NCBI GenBank assembly: GCA_028291565.1
Contig: JAQGHT010000244.1
Span: 1 to 32,991, forward strand
Source of the DNA: Planctomycetaceae bacterium
Lineage (GTDB): Bacteria > Planctomycetota > Planctomycetia > Planctomycetales > Planctomycetaceae
DNA: 32,991 bases
Reading direction: 5' to 3'
The translations under genes and the position numbers were made by a program. Below are positions 8,469 through 18,094 of the stretch, in pieces (the first letter of the stretch is position 1; each line of letters starts with the position of its first letter). The notes under the pieces are model-generated. The model was given only the letters and a program-made list of their open reading frames with translations. It made no database searches and was not told where the DNA came from.

Positions 8469-9854
8469 CTAGTTTTCAGGAATCCGCTCTTCATCAATTG
8501 ACGATTGAGACGTCTCGACAGCCGGCGCCAGAGGCTCATCGCGTCCCGCGTCCAATCGGCCATAATTGCGAACCCCGGGAAACAACCATGCGTTGAGTCC
8601 GACAACCAGCAAAGTTCCAAATCCACCGGCCACGACCGAGACTGTCGGGCCAAATGCGATGTCGTCAGAACGCTCAAACGCATGAGCCAGGTAGCCCGAC
8701 TCGCTGCCACCGAGTTCGTTCGAAGCACCAATAAAGATGCCGTTGACGGCAGCCACGCGGCCCCGCATCTGATCTGGGGTCAGTGTCTGAATCAAGGTAT
8801 GCCGGATTACGACGCTGACGGTATCAAAGACGCCCGTCATAAACAGAGCGGCGAGCGACAGCCAGATATTTCGCGATAATCCAAATACGGCAGTGGCGAT
8901 TCCAAATCCGGCCACGCACCATAACAACGTCTTCCCGGCGTGCCGCATGGGTGGCAAATGCGCGATGATGAATGACATCGACAGCGCGCCCACTGCCGGC
9001 ATGGCCCGCATCCAACCCAGCCCTGTGGGTCCGACTTCGAGAATGGCATCTGCGTACACAGGATAGAGTGCAACGGCACCACCCAGCAAAACGGCAAACA
9101 AGTCCAGGCTGATTGCACCCAGGATCAGTTTGTGGTTCCACACAAAGCCCAGCCCACCGAGCAAATCTCGCCAACTCGCGGCGTGTGTGACAGCGGCTTG
9201 CGGCCGCATCTGAACGCTGAATAGCAGCACGAGAAAAATCAGGGCACAGCCCCCTTCCGCGAGATAAATCATCGCGGGCAATTCGAAAGCTGCCAGCAAC
9301 ACACCGGCAAACGCGGGGCCGATGACACTCGAAAGCTCAAATACTGTGGCATTCCAGGTCACGGCATTTGTGAATTTGTTTTTGGGGACCAGCAACGGCA
9401 GCATGGCTCCCTTCGCAGGCTGTGAAAGGGCTTTCGAAGCGCCGTTCAGCAGTAAGAACGCGTACATCCAGGGCAGGGGGGCTCGCGTCCATGAGACCCA
9501 GGCCAATCCTAGTGATCCCAGGGACAAGGCCGTCAGACTGCTCATCAAAATACGGTTCCGAGGAAACCGATCGGCCAGTTGACCTGCCGGGATGCCCAGT
9601 ATGAGCACCGGTAAGAACTGCAACAGAGCCACCAGACCGATTTGCTGCGTCGAGTTGGTTCGGTGCCAGATTTCCCAGCCCACTGCAACTCCCTGCATCT
9701 GCATTCCCAGCAGGGACAGAAAATTTCCCGACAGGTATCGTCGGTAACTGGGGACACGCAGGGCGGCGTACGGATCGTGTTGCTGTTCGGGGTGTGGCGA
9801 TTCGGGCGGATGGCTGGAGGAAGGTGTCGATTCGTCTGACGGGGCGGAGGACAT
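8469..9854 (-). CDS. Major facilitator superfamily exporter (MFS_3 / EntS-like)
   Basis: This 461-residue protein has about twelve hydrophobic segments and belongs to the MFS subgroup that includes the enterobactin exporter EntS (MFS_3-like). After a Ser/Pro-rich cytoplasmic tail of ~27 residues comes the typical start YAALRVPSYRRYLSGNFLS. The first intracellular loop carries GQLADRFPRNRIL, a match to the MFS motif A pattern. TM4-5 contain SQPAKGAMLPLLVP and NAVTWNATVFELSSVIGP, and the C-terminal half has DQMRGRVAAVNGIFIGASNELG, a hallmark of this subgroup. The ATG at 9854 is chosen; its ribosome binding site is weak. No siderophore or antibiotic genes are nearby, so the substrate is unknown. 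Confidence 0.9.
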   Translation of the reverse strand: MSSAPSDESTPSSSHPPESPHPEQQHDPYAALRVPSYRRYLSGNFLSLLGMQMQGVAVGWEIWHRTNSTQQIGLVALLQFLPVLILGIPAGQLADRFPRNRILMSSLTALSLGSLGLAWVSWTRAPLPWMYAFLLLNGASKALSQPAKGAMLPLLVPKNKFTNAVTWNATVFELSSVIGPAFAGVLLAAFELPAMIYLAEGGCALIFLVLLFSVQMRPQAAVTHAASWRDLLGGLGFVWNHKLILGAISLDLFAVLLGGAVALYPVYADAILEVGPTGLGWMRAMPAVGALSMSFIIAHLPPMRHAGKTLLWCVAGFGIATAVFGLSRNIWLSLAALFMTGVFDTVSVVIRHTLIQTLTPDQMRGRVAAVNGIFIGASNELGGSESGYLAHAFERSDDIAFGPTVSVVAGGFGTLLVVGLNAWLFPGVRNYGRLDAGRDEPLAPAVETSQSSIDEERIPEN

Positions 9855-9956
9855 CCCAAGGCTTTCTCAAATTCAGCTCTTCCGCACACGATTAAGAATG
9901 AGACGCGGGATTCCGAAAATCAGAATTGCAAACACTCATTCGTGGCCGCGAACAGG

Positions 9957-10499
9957 TTAAAACTCTAACCGTGATTGTATTTTGACCACGGCGTGATCGT
10001 CTGGGAAGGTATGAAAGGTATGGACCTGCAGACTGCTATTGTTCGCTTCGAGCTGCAGGAAACTCAATGGCGTGGGCGTCAGTCTGGAACGGGTCGCGAA
10101 ATGGTGCGAAATCGGGCTCTTGGCACTGTCGGCCAGCAGTTCCTGGTGGTAGTGCGCAAATACTTCTGGCTCCAGCTTTTCCAATTCAAAGCTCACATGG
10201 TAAACAATGCCTCCCGCACAAGGAATGGAGCCTTCCTGATGACCGCGTAATTTATGGGAATAGACACGGTACTGCTTGGGAAGGGGCGTGGCTCGGGATG
10301 TCGCGACTTCGGTGATGATGTACTGATGATACCGAACGCTCATCACGTGCCCCGCATCGCAAATCTGAACTTTCACCGCACAAGTCGGATGTTTCCACTC
10401 TGCTTCGGCATGGATCGACAATAATTCTGGATGGACGGTTCGCTCGAAAACTTCAAACACCAGATCAGTGACATCCGGACGTGCAAAACTCACCCCCAT
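9957..10499 (-). CDS. DUF2617-like protein (180 aa)
   Basis: The start is set at ATG 10499, which has CGAGGAA seven bases upstream and begins MGVSFARPDVTDLVFEVFER. The frame remains open to a TTG at 10577, and the extra N-terminal segment is the part that resembles the sequence upstream of 3894. The protein is soluble, with no signal peptide or membrane segment. The pattern SFARPDVTDL, then YRVYSHKLRGHQEGSIPCAG and finally LQVHTFHTFPDDHAVV fits my recollection of DUF2617, an uncharacterised family, but this cannot be confirmed by eye. The MFS gene lies 102 bp downstream on the same strand, so a joint transcript is possible. Confidence 0.75.
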   Translation of the reverse strand: MGVSFARPDVTDLVFEVFERTVHPELLSIHAEAEWKHPTCAVKVQICDAGHVMSVRYHQYIITEVATSRATPLPKQYRVYSHKLRGHQEGSIPCAGGIVYHVSFELEKLEPEVFAHYHQELLADSAKSPISHHFATRSRLTPTPLSFLQLEANNSSLQVHTFHTFPDDHAVVKIQSRLEF

Positions 10500-10517
10500 G
10501 TTGTGTTCCTCGCCCTC

Positions 10518-10589
10518 TACTTCGCGTGGATGAAATGCCACTTTTCGAACCGTTGTTACTGTTTGCAGATGTGACAACCACTCCCGCGA
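10518..10589. repeat. 72-bp segment shared with 3930-4001 (copy B)
   Basis: This is the partner of the segment at 3930-4001, with 53 of 72 positions identical. On the minus strand it reads SREWLSHL then VAFHPREV, and this frame continues without a stop into the DUF2617-like gene. The true start of that protein could therefore lie inside the segment (TTG at 10577) rather than at the well-placed ATG at 10499. Confidence 0.55.
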
Positions 10590-11161
10590 AAAGAATCATT
10601 GAGTTTTTCGCTGGCCTGATGGTGTTTTTTACAAAGTGCGAGAATCGTCTAATACATTGCCAATTCAAATCTGTCTGATCGTGATCGATGAACAATTTGC
10701 CCGCGCCGTGCGGGATTCTGTAGCCGTCAATACGCCGAAAGTGGGGCGATTCGGTCAATTCCTGGCCTCGAGGCAAAGTCTGGGCAACCCTGGCTTAATG
10801 AAATCGACGATTCGAAATCCAGTATCGAGTTAAGTCGTGCTGTCTTGCATCACTTCATTTTACCTTGTGGGCCGTTAGACTGTCACGGTTCGGCCGATCA
10901 AAAATTCGGTTCAACCAATCCCTCCATTCCAATCGACCATTTGGCATCGGAGTTGTCCAGACGGACCTGCTGGAATGCGCACTTTCTTCGCAAAAAGTAC
11001 CCATTCGCAGCGTCAAAAACAGGAAGCAGTGCGCAGTTTGGCAAAGCTGTTCCGAACGGATACATCGTGACGCGTGTCTGTCGCAACGATCGGGCCAATG
11101 CGATAGAATCTTCAGGCTCAGGTCATTGGGTGGGAATCGTCTCGTTTGAGAAAGGGATCGC
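10590..11161. other. Divergent intergenic region without a gene
   Basis: About 570 bp separate the DUF2617-like gene (minus) from the phosphorylase gene (plus), so promoters for both should lie here. I find no convincing coding frame, repeat or strong hairpin. AAGGG at about 11152 is the likely ribosome binding site of the phosphorylase. Confidence 0.5.
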
Positions 11162-11986
11162 GTGCAGGGCTTAGCGGTAAAGATTCAAGAGGCAGCGGAG
11201 TTCATTCAATCGCGCTGGGCGACCAAGCCGCGCGTCGGATTGATCCTGGGAACGGGTTTGGGTGGCCTGGCGGCTCAAATTGGGCAGTCGGTGAAAATCC
11301 CCTACGGGGAAATCCCGCATATGCCCGAGTCCACTGTCGAATCTCATGCCGGACAACTGGTTTGCGGAATACTTGCCGGTCAGCCAATCATCGCCATGGA
11401 AGGGCGCTTTCATTACTACGAAGGCTATACCATGCAGCAGGTGACTTTCCCTGTACGCGTGATGAAAGCCTTGGGAATTGAAATTCTCGTGGTCACGAAT
11501 GCGGCCGGCGGGATGAATCACCAGTATCAACTGGCCGATGTCTGCATCATCGAAGATCACATTAACCTCATGGGCGACAATCCCTTACGTGGAAAGAACG
11601 ACGATACTCTGGGGCCACGTTTTCCCGATATGTGCCAGCCCTACGATGCCGGCTTAATGGAACTCGCCCGAACAACTGCGTTGGAACTTGGAATTCCGCA
11701 CCATCAAGCGGTTTTCAGTGCCGTCACGGGGCCCAATCTGGAGACGCGGGCGGAATACCGCTTCTTACGCGGGATGGGGGCAGACCTGGTCGGAATGTCG
11801 ACCGTTCCAGAAGTCCTGGTCGCCGTTCACGCCGGATTGAAAGTCCTGGGGTTCTCAATTGTGACGGATATTTGTCTGCCCGATGCATTGGAGCCGGTGG
11901 AATTGCCGAAGATTCTGGCGGTCGCCGCCAAGGGAGGCGAACGACTTTCGAGGTTGATTCCGAAGATACTGGAGCGTCTGGGGTAA
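11162..11986 (+). CDS. Purine nucleoside phosphorylase (trimeric, PNP family)
   Basis: The 274-residue enzyme should split purine nucleosides with phosphate into base and ribose-1-phosphate, in cytosolic purine salvage. It starts at a GTG at 11162 with GAAAGGG upstream. Family motifs are LGTGLGGLA (29-37, phosphate binding), GRFHYYEGY (81-89), TNAAGG (112-117) and [12 protein letters not shown] (190-201), then VGMSTVPEV. At residues 235-236 it has Thr-Asp in [11 protein letters not shown]. In the mammalian and classical trimeric enzymes an Asn at this place contacts the 6-oxo purine, while methylthioadenosine phosphorylases have Asp, so the substrate range may differ from inosine/guanosine. 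Its length is normal. A small hairpin follows the stop codon. Confidence 0.93.
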   Translation: MQGLAVKIQEAAEFIQSRWATKPRVGLILGTGLGGLAAQIGQSVKIPYGEIPHMPESTVESHAGQLVCGILAGQPIIAMEGRFHYYEGYTMQQVTFPVRVMKALGIEILVVTNAAGGMNHQYQLADVCIIEDHINLMGDNPLRGKNDDTLGPRFPDMCQPYDAGLMELARTTALELGIPHHQAVFSAVTGPNLETRAEYRFLRGMGADLVGMSTVPEVLVAVHAGLKVLGFSIVTDICLPDALEPVELPKILAVAAKGGERLSRLIPKILERLG

Positions 11987-12421
11987 GATTAGCGCAATTC
12001 CAGGTAGCCAAGGTTGCCAGACCTTGGGAGATGTGGGTAATAGTTGAGTCAACCGCCCCCAGTCTCTGGCGAGATTGGCTACAAAATCCTCGCCACCGGG
12101 CTGGCCCCGGTGGGTCCACGGCCTTTGAACTACTCTTGCCTTGAATTGTCCAACAGCCGCGAGGAGAGCCAGCCCAATGGCACTCGCACTGAGCGGAATG
12201 GCGCTGGCCACCGGTGTTTTGATCGCAAAAAAAACCAGTGGCTAGCGCCATGCCGCTCACAGTTCTGGTAAAAACGTAAAACATCGATAAAAAGCCTGAA
12301 AAAACGAACTTTTCCTGCCCTCTCGCCCTGGTACGCCCGGGAGAGGGGGGGCGTTGATCACAAATTAGTTGATTCATGCCAGCGTACGGTTGGCGCAGCT
12401 GTAAGACAGGTCCACGAAAAC
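11987..12421. other. Intergenic region rich in hairpins between the phosphorylase gene and ileS
   Basis: These 435 bp hold three inverted repeats. The first, CCAAGGT / ACCTTGG at 12008-12027, begins 22 bp after the phosphorylase stop and may act in termination, though it lacks a T tract. The second is the dispersed hairpin at 12179-12268. The third, CCCTCTC / GAGAGGG at 12318-12347, lies about 75 bp before ileS. No T-box-like element is recognised. Confidence 0.6.
12179..12268. repeat. Dispersed hairpin repeat, copy 1 (with 29836-29923)
   Basis: Arms 12190-12215 and 12234-12259 pair over 26 positions with three mismatches around an A-rich loop. A homologous copy lies at 29836-29923. Both share GGCACTCGCA, AGCGGAATGGCGCT and GCCACCGGTGT on the left and a related right arm ending near TTCTG. 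Both copies are intergenic, 17.6 kb apart. No open frame crosses the element, so it looks like a small non-coding repeat family. Confidence 0.85.
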
Positions 12422-15400
12422 ATGTTTGATAAAGTTTCGACGGATACGGATTTCGTTGCCAATGAGCATGCGATGCTTGATTTTTGGCACCGCGCCTCGA
12501 TCTTCAACAAATTGCGAGCCAAGAATCGCGGCAGACAGCCGTGGAGTTTTCTCGACGGTCCGATTACCGCCAATAATCCCATGGGCGTACATCATGCCTG
12601 GGGACGCACGTACAAAGATGCCTACCAGCGCTTCTGGGCGATGAACGGCCGGGATCTGCGCTATCAAAATGGATTCGATTGCCAGGGTCTGTGGGTCGAA
12701 GTGGAAGTCGAAAAGCAGCTCGGACTGGGGACGAAGCACGCGGTCGGCGAATATGGCATCGACCAGTTTGTCTATACTTGCAAGAAACGCGTGTTGAACT
12801 TCGCCGCGCGGCAAACCGAACAATCAATTCGCCTTGGATACTGGATGGAATGGGACAATCCCGGGTCGCTGCGCCAGCTGGCCGGACATATCGGCACGGA
12901 TCAGCAGCTGACCTTGACCATGCCCAAAGGTCCGACCGTCACAGCGACCGCCGAAGAGATCGTTTCGAGACTCGGAAATCCCGAATGGGGTGGTAGTTAC
13001 TTCACGTTCTCGACCGAGAATAACGAGACCATCTGGACATTTCTGAAGAAGTGTTTCGAGCGGGGCAAAATCTATCGTGGTCATGACGTCATGCCGTGGT
13101 CGGGGCGCGGCGGAAGTGCGTACAGCCAGATGGAAGTGGCTGAAGGCCGCAAACTGACGACGCATAAGTCGGTCTTCGTTCGATTCCCGCTGAAAGAACG
13201 CGACAAGGAATATCTGCTGGTCTGGACGACGACTCCCTGGACGCTCACGAGCAACGTTGCTGCCGCTGTGAATCCGCAGCTGGAGTACGTCAAACTCCAA
13301 GCCAAACGCGATGGAGCGATCTACTATTTCGCGAAAGAGAATCTGGAATTTCAACGCTCTGCAAAGGAGTTCAAAGAAGGCTTCGGCCGTCCCGAATGGC
13401 AATGGCCACAAGGCGTCCCCAAGCTCAAATCCATTGCTCAAATCTTCAAAGAGCAGGGGGGCTATGAAGTTCTCGCCACATTGCCAGGCACCGAGATGGT
13501 CGGTTGGGCTTACACTGGGCCGTTCGATGACTTGCCCGTCCAAAGCGAGGGGGGCGGCTTTCCATTCGACGAAAACGTGAAATCGGTGACTGGAATTTCA
13601 TCGCACCGAGTTGTTGACGGCGGCCGCGACAATGAAGGGAGTCCCCTGGTTCTGGCCGGTGAGGGAACAGGGATCGTCCACATCGCGCCCGGCTGCGGTG
13701 ACGTGGATCATGTACTCGGGAAGAGCCTAGGCTTGGTCGTCATCGCGCCACTCGGTGAGGACGGCTGTTTCCTGGAAGGCTTTGGAGATTTTACAGGCAG
13801 GTCGGCAACCGATCGGGCCACGGCCGAGCACGTCTTCGAGACGCTGAAGCAGAAGGGACTGCTGGTCGCAGTCGAAGACTATCCGCACATCTATCCGCAC
13901 TGCTGGCGGACCGGGGATGAACTGGTTTTTCGATTGGTCGACGAATGGTTCATCCAGATGGACTGGCGGCAGGAGATCATGGATGTCGCCAAGAAAATCA
14001 ACTGGTTGCCCGAGAGTGTTGATGGCCTGGCTCGCGAGTTGGAATGGCTGACGAACATGCGCGACTGGATGATCTCCAAGAAGCGGTTCTGGGGTCTGGC
14101 ACTGCCGATCTGGGTGGATCCCGATGAAGCAGTACTGTGGAGCGATCCCCACAAGTTCTTCGTGGTGGGTTCCATCGCAGAAATGAAGCAACTGGCAGTC
14201 GAAGGGCTGGATGAATTTGAGGGGCATACTCCGCATCGGCCGTGGATCGACAACGTCAAGATCCAACATCCCGTTTCCAAGAAGGTGCTCTCTCGAGTGC
14301 TGGATGTGGGCAACCCATGGCTCGATGCCGGTATCGTGGCGTTCTCGACGATGGGCTATAACACGAATCCCGAGATGTGGAAGAAATGGTATCCGGCAGA
14401 CCTGGTGACGGAATGTTTTCCGGGGCAGTTCCGGAACTGGTTCTATGCGCTGTTGTCGATGTCCACGATGATGGACAACACGCCGCCGTTCAAGACGTTG
14501 CTGGGCCACCGCCTGGTCATGGACGAGGACGGGAAACCGATGCACAAGTCGGACGGCACGGCGATCTGGTTTGAGGAGGCGGCCGAGCAGGTCGGCGCGG
14601 ATACCATGCGCTGGATGTACCTCGCTCAGAATCCCGCGCATGATCTGCGATTTGGTAGACGGCACAAAGATAAGCCCATCACATTGCAATTCTACGGAGC
14701 GAACAGCCCGGCGACGATTACAGAGGAAGGCGCAACTCTGTGCGAAGTGACCAGCAAACCGGCTGATGAAATCCGCCGCCAGAATTTGATCACCCTGTGG
14801 AATACCTACGCCTTCTTCGTGAACTATGCGCGGTTGGATGGCTTTGATCCGCTCGCTGCCGCCGTACCGGTGAACGAACGCCCCGAGATCGACCGTTGGA
14901 TTCTGTCGAATCTGCAGGGAGTAATTGCAGCGGCTCACGCGGAAATCCCGAAATACAACGCCGCAGGCTTTCTGCGCGAGGCATCCCGCTTCATTGACGA
15001 TCTTTCCAACTGGTATATCCGCAGGAATCGCCGCCGGTTCTGGAGATCGCGCGATGCGGGCGATCGAGATAAGCTGGCCGCCTATCAGACGCTTTATTCC
15101 GTGCTCGTCAACCTCTGCAAGCTGCTGGCCCCCGCCATTCCGTTCCTGACCGAGCAGATGTATCAAAATCTGGTGCGAAAGGTGGATGCTTCGGCACCAG
15201 AGAGCGTCCATTTGTGCGACTATCCGGTCGTTGATCCGCAGCAGCTTGATGCCGGTTTGAGTGAACGTATGGCACTAGCTCAGATTGTGGTCAATCTGGG
15301 TCACGGGTTACGGGAAAAGGCGAATCAGCGTGTCCGCCAGCCATTAGCGGAACTGCGATTCGCGTGTGCGAATCCCGCACATCGATCCGCCATCGAGAAT

Positions 15401-15994
15401 CTCGCGGATGTCATCAAGGACGAATTGAACGTCAAACAGGTGACCGCCCGCGACAATCTCGATGATCTCGTCACCTATGTCTATAAGCCCAATCAAAAAC
15501 AATTGGGACCGAAGTTCGGCAAGTCGCTGGGAACGATCATCAAGGGACTGCCCGGTGTGAATCCGAAGCTGCTGGCTCCATTACGCCGTGGAGAATCCGT
15601 GACGGTCAAGATTGACGGAACGGACTTCGCGTTTGGCCCGGAGGACGTGATGGTCAGCACGCAACAGGCTGCGGAATGGGCCAGTGCCGACGATCAGGGC
15701 GTGCAGATCGCGATCTCGACGGTTTTGAGTCCAGAATTAGTGCAGGAGGGGATCGCTCGAGATTTCGTCCGCCAGATTCAGCAACTGCGTAAGGATGCGG
15801 ACCTGGAAATCGAGCAACGGATTCGCGTGTACTACGCATCCAATGATTCGGACATTCAGTCGGCCGTCGCCCAATGGACCGATTACATCCAGGCTGAGAC
15901 TTTGGCGAATCGCTTGGAAAATGCACCCGTTCAACCAACAGCCAAGCAAGTCCTGGTCGGGTCCGTTGAGATTCCGATTTGGATTGAACTGTAG
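12422..15994 (+). CDS. ileS: Isoleucine-tRNA ligase
   Basis: This 1190-residue class I synthetase charges tRNA-Ile with isoleucine. The N-terminus has [20 protein letters not shown], in which GVHHAWG at 55-61 replaces the usual HIGH signature. The editing (CP1) domain shows [16 protein letters not shown] and [17 protein letters not shown]. The catalytic domain continues with [28 protein letters not shown] and the KMSKS equivalent PMHKSDG (Met707-Ser710). The anticodon-binding part contains [20 protein letters not shown], and a long C-terminal domain follows. The protein is longer than the E. coli type (about 940 residues) and nearer the larger IleS class. The start is ATG 12422 with a weak, distant AGG. 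It is probably essential; a paralog elsewhere cannot be excluded. Confidence 0.96.
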   Translation: MFDKVSTDTDFVANEHAMLDFWHRASIFNKLRAKNRGRQPWSFLDGPITANNPMGVHHAWGRTYKDAYQRFWAMNGRDLRYQNGFDCQGLWVEVEVEKQLGLGTKHAVGEYGIDQFVYTCKKRVLNFAARQTEQSIRLGYWMEWDNPGSLRQLAGHIGTDQQLTLTMPKGPTVTATAEEIVSRLGNPEWGGSYFTFSTENNETIWTFLKKCFERGKIYRGHDVMPWSGRGGSAYSQMEVAEGRKLTTHKSVFVRFPLKERDKEYLLVWTTTPWTLTSNVAAAVNPQLEYVKLQAKRDGAIYYFAKENLEFQRSAKEFKEGFGRPEWQWPQGVPKLKSIAQIFKEQGGYEVLATLPGTEMVGWAYTGPFDDLPVQSEGGGFPFDENVKSVTGISSHRVVDGGRDNEGSPLVLAGEGTGIVHIAPGCGDVDHVLGKSLGLVVIAPLGEDGCFLEGFGDFTGRSATDRATAEHVFETLKQKGLLVAVEDYPHIYPHCWRTGDELVFRLVDEWFIQMDWRQEIMDVAKKINWLPESVDGLARELEWLTNMRDWMISKKRFWGLALPIWVDPDEAVLWSDPHKFFVVGSIAEMKQLAVEGLDEFEGHTPHRPWIDNVKIQHPVSKKVLSRVLDVGNPWLDAGIVAFSTMGYNTNPEMWKKWYPADLVTECFPGQFRNWFYALLSMSTMMDNTPPFKTLLGHRLVMDEDGKPMHKSDGTAIWFEEAAEQVGADTMRWMYLAQNPAHDLRFGRRHKDKPITLQFYGANSPATITEEGATLCEVTSKPADEIRRQNLITLWNTYAFFVNYARLDGFDPLAAAVPVNERPEIDRWILSNLQGVIAAAHAEIPKYNAAGFLREASRFIDDLSNWYIRRNRRRFWRSRDAGDRDKLAAYQTLYSVLVNLCKLLAPAIPFLTEQMYQNLVRKVDASAPESVHLCDYPVVDPQQLDAGLSERMALAQIVVNLGHGLREKANQRVRQPLAELRFACANPAHRSAIENLADVIKDELNVKQVTARDNLDDLVTYVYKPNQKQLGPKFGKSLGTIIKGLPGVNPKLLAPLRRGESVTVKIDGTDFAFGPEDVMVSTQQAAEWASADDQGVQIAISTVLSPELVQEGIARDFVRQIQQLRKDADLEIEQRIRVYYASNDSDIQSAVAQWTDYIQAETLANRLENAPVQPTAKQVLVGSVEIPIWIEL

Positions 15995-16014
15995 GTGCTT
16001 GAGCTATGAATCAG

Positions 16015-16048
16015 CGGACGGATCAGTCTGATCAGACCGATCCGTCCG
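16015..16048. terminator. Hairpin between the convergent ileS and LptA-like genes
   Basis: CGGACGGATC (16015-16024) pairs perfectly with GATCCGTCCG (16039-16048). The inner GTCTGATCAGAC extends the stem after one mismatch. It starts 20 bp after the ileS stop and lies downstream of both convergent genes. There is no T tract on either strand, so bidirectional termination is likely but unproven. Confidence 0.65.
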
Positions 16049-16137
16049 ATTGTCACAAGGCAGACTCTGATGCTGTGGAAATGCCATTCGGCCATTTCCA
16101 ACAGTCCTGCACGACAACACACGGTAGGGAAAGGATC

Positions 16138-17463
16138 CTAAGACGATTTGGGAACGCCGGGATTCGGTTCTTCCTCATCGATTTTTGGTGGTGTGGCCTT
16201 TGCTGGAGTCGGTTCGAATTCTGGATCGATTTCAGATTTCCCTGATGTCGGCTGCGGTGGAATGCTCGGGTTATCAACCCCGCCGTACACAGACAACTTG
16301 GTGCGTGGTTTGGTTGGAATTGGAGGAATCGGGGGCGTGGTTGATTCTTCGTCGCTCGCGAAGCGAGACCGAAGTTTGCCTGGGTCGATTGAGGCCTTCT
16401 CTGCCGGTCCTGGAACACTTGGTGTGGACTGCAGGAGGGTCGACGCTTCACTAATCTGGATTTTATCTAATGAGAGAGAAAAGCTGATTTTCTTGGCCGA
16501 CAAGTCGAATTCTGATCCACCTTCCGTTCCCTGCTGTCGAATTTCGACGCGCGATTGAGCCGATCCTTCCAGTACGAATTCGGATCCTTTGAAAGATAAG
16601 GTGTTGCAGCGGGCCACAAACCGCTGACTCCGTAGCTGGACATTGCCAGAACAGGTGAGTTGATTTCCGGCACCCGGTTCGGTGGGAGGGGTCAGGTTGA
16701 ATTCCTCGGCAGTGATCACCAACGAGCCCACTAAGGATGGGGCGGGGGCCTGTTGCAACAATCCAGGAGGAGTCTTCGCTTCAGGGAGAATTCGAATTTG
16801 ATGATCCTGACCGACAATCAAGGTCACACGAGGCACCGAAGCTGGCACCGGCCCCGAAACAGCGTAAGGGGCATTATTTATCCATTTTACATGCGGGGTT
16901 TGTACGTCACCCCTGCGCGGAACTGGAACTAATCGCGGGTTGCTTTCTTGCGGATTTTGCGGAAGCGCTGGTGTCACGAATGGATCTGCGTTAGCGGTCC
17001 TGTTCAAGGATTCAATCCTTGGTGGTGCCGGCTCGTCAAGTTGCGCGATTTCGGCTCCGACCACGGAATTGGTTTGAAGAAATGGGGACTCTTCCTGAGC
17101 GATTTGCGTGTCTGGCGCACTGAGGATTGCAGGAGCATGGGAAGACTTCTTCCGGATCTGTTCGCCGTCATATTCCTCACCCAGGCGGCCGCGATCGAAT
17201 CGATTTCCGACCACTGATCCCAATCGGCCTTTGATCTCGTTAATTTCATGTGTGTAGGAACGAGCGGCATCCGGCGTTGTCGAAGCAGTCGAACCCTGGT
17301 GTGACTCGACCGCAGTGATCTCTGCGACCCCCTCACCCGGCAATCCTGGCAGGGCTACATTTTCAGCCAGTGCCTGGTTCTGTGAAATCGGGCGTGCAAA
17401 GTAGATGCCGTGCAAACATGCCCCGCATCCAATGACTGCCATCACCGCGATGAATCGCCGCAT
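16138..17463 (-). CDS. Exported protein with LptA/OstA-like segment
   Basis: The 441-residue protein starts at an ATG (17463) preceded by a near-perfect AGGAGGAAT. Its first ~22 residues (RRFIAVMAVIGCGACLHGIYF) form a signal peptide or anchor. A long low-complexity region, rich in Pro, Glu, Ser and Thr, runs to about residue 240. Residues ~250-338 look like an LptA/OstA beta-jellyroll: LVITAEEFNL, LTCSGNVQLRSQRFVARC, FVLEGSAQSRVEI and FDLSAKKISFSLSLDKIQI. The GNV...R pattern followed by repeated short strands is typical of OstA-like proteins, which bridge lipopolysaccharide across the periplasm. The tail is again proline-rich. No other lpt gene is adjacent, so a transport role is only a possibility; the family assignment is tentative. 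Confidence 0.8.
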   Translation of the reverse strand: MRRFIAVMAVIGCGACLHGIYFARPISQNQALAENVALPGLPGEGVAEITAVESHQGSTASTTPDAARSYTHEINEIKGRLGSVVGNRFDRGRLGEEYDGEQIRKKSSHAPAILSAPDTQIAQEESPFLQTNSVVGAEIAQLDEPAPPRIESLNRTANADPFVTPALPQNPQESNPRLVPVPRRGDVQTPHVKWINNAPYAVSGPVPASVPRVTLIVGQDHQIRILPEAKTPPGLLQQAPAPSLVGSLVITAEEFNLTPPTEPGAGNQLTCSGNVQLRSQRFVARCNTLSFKGSEFVLEGSAQSRVEIRQQGTEGGSEFDLSAKKISFSLSLDKIQISEASTLLQSTPSVPGPAEKASIDPGKLRSRFASDEESTTPPIPPIPTKPRTKLSVYGGVDNPSIPPQPTSGKSEIDPEFEPTPAKATPPKIDEEEPNPGVPKSS

Positions 17464-18094
17464 CTCTGATTCCTCCTGAATCGTTTTGCCTTCACAAACT
17501 CCTGCTGTTTGCCGTCGCCGTGAAAGGCGAGGCTCGAAAGAGTTTACCCGACTCAGAAATTAGGCGAAAGAGGGGTTTTCCGAGAGCTTGAATCGCATTG
17601 CCTAATCGTGTTCAGAAGGACGTGCCACGCTACGCCGTTAACCGTGTTGTCGCTAAATCGCAAGAATTCTGGCGCTCCGTCGTAGTTGAATTCGTGAGAA
17701 TTCAGTCACGGTCGACGTCGCGCGTCGGAAGTCTCACGACATTCCGCTACGTAAATTCCTGGGAAAGAAGGTTAATGGCGCAGTGTGGCCCCCAGGGTCC
17801 AACTCAGCGCTGATTGGCAAGCTGTCAGCTCCAAAATGAATCTGACGCCTCAATCTGGCTTTATTACGCTCAGACTGACAGATTGTCAGATCTTCTCTTG
17901 CCGCTTCTCTCTCGACCGTGTTAATTTGCGTCGGTTGAGTTCGATGGGACAATGGGGCACACACCGTATACTGTCGACCTGTTTCAAGTCGCTGTTAATC
18001 CCACCATACGACCAGTCAAAGGTACCTCCGGTGAGTCAATCTCCGGCGGGTCACTTCACAAGTTCGCATCGACTGCTCAAATGAGGACGTTGAC
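17464..18094. other. Divergent intergenic region upstream of the giant gene
   Basis: These 631 bp separate two divergent genes. I see two short inverted repeats that might bind a regulator: TGAATTC-N4-GAATTCA (17687-17704) and CTGACA-GAT-TGTCAG (17875-17889). TATACT near 17967 is a possible -10 element without a good -35. GAGG at about 18083-18086 is the probable ribosome binding site for the gene at 18095. No gene is apparent. Confidence 0.45.

Noticed and set aside
10570-10590. Sigma54 promoter in the 72-bp shared segment (TGG...TGCA)
   Set aside because: The GG to GC spacing is one base too long and the GC is missing in the other copy.
13727-15211. Long minus-strand frame opposite ileS (494 codons)
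   Set aside because: It lies wholly within a confidently identified synthetase gene, shows His/Arg-rich composition typical of a shadow frame, and has no recognisable domain.
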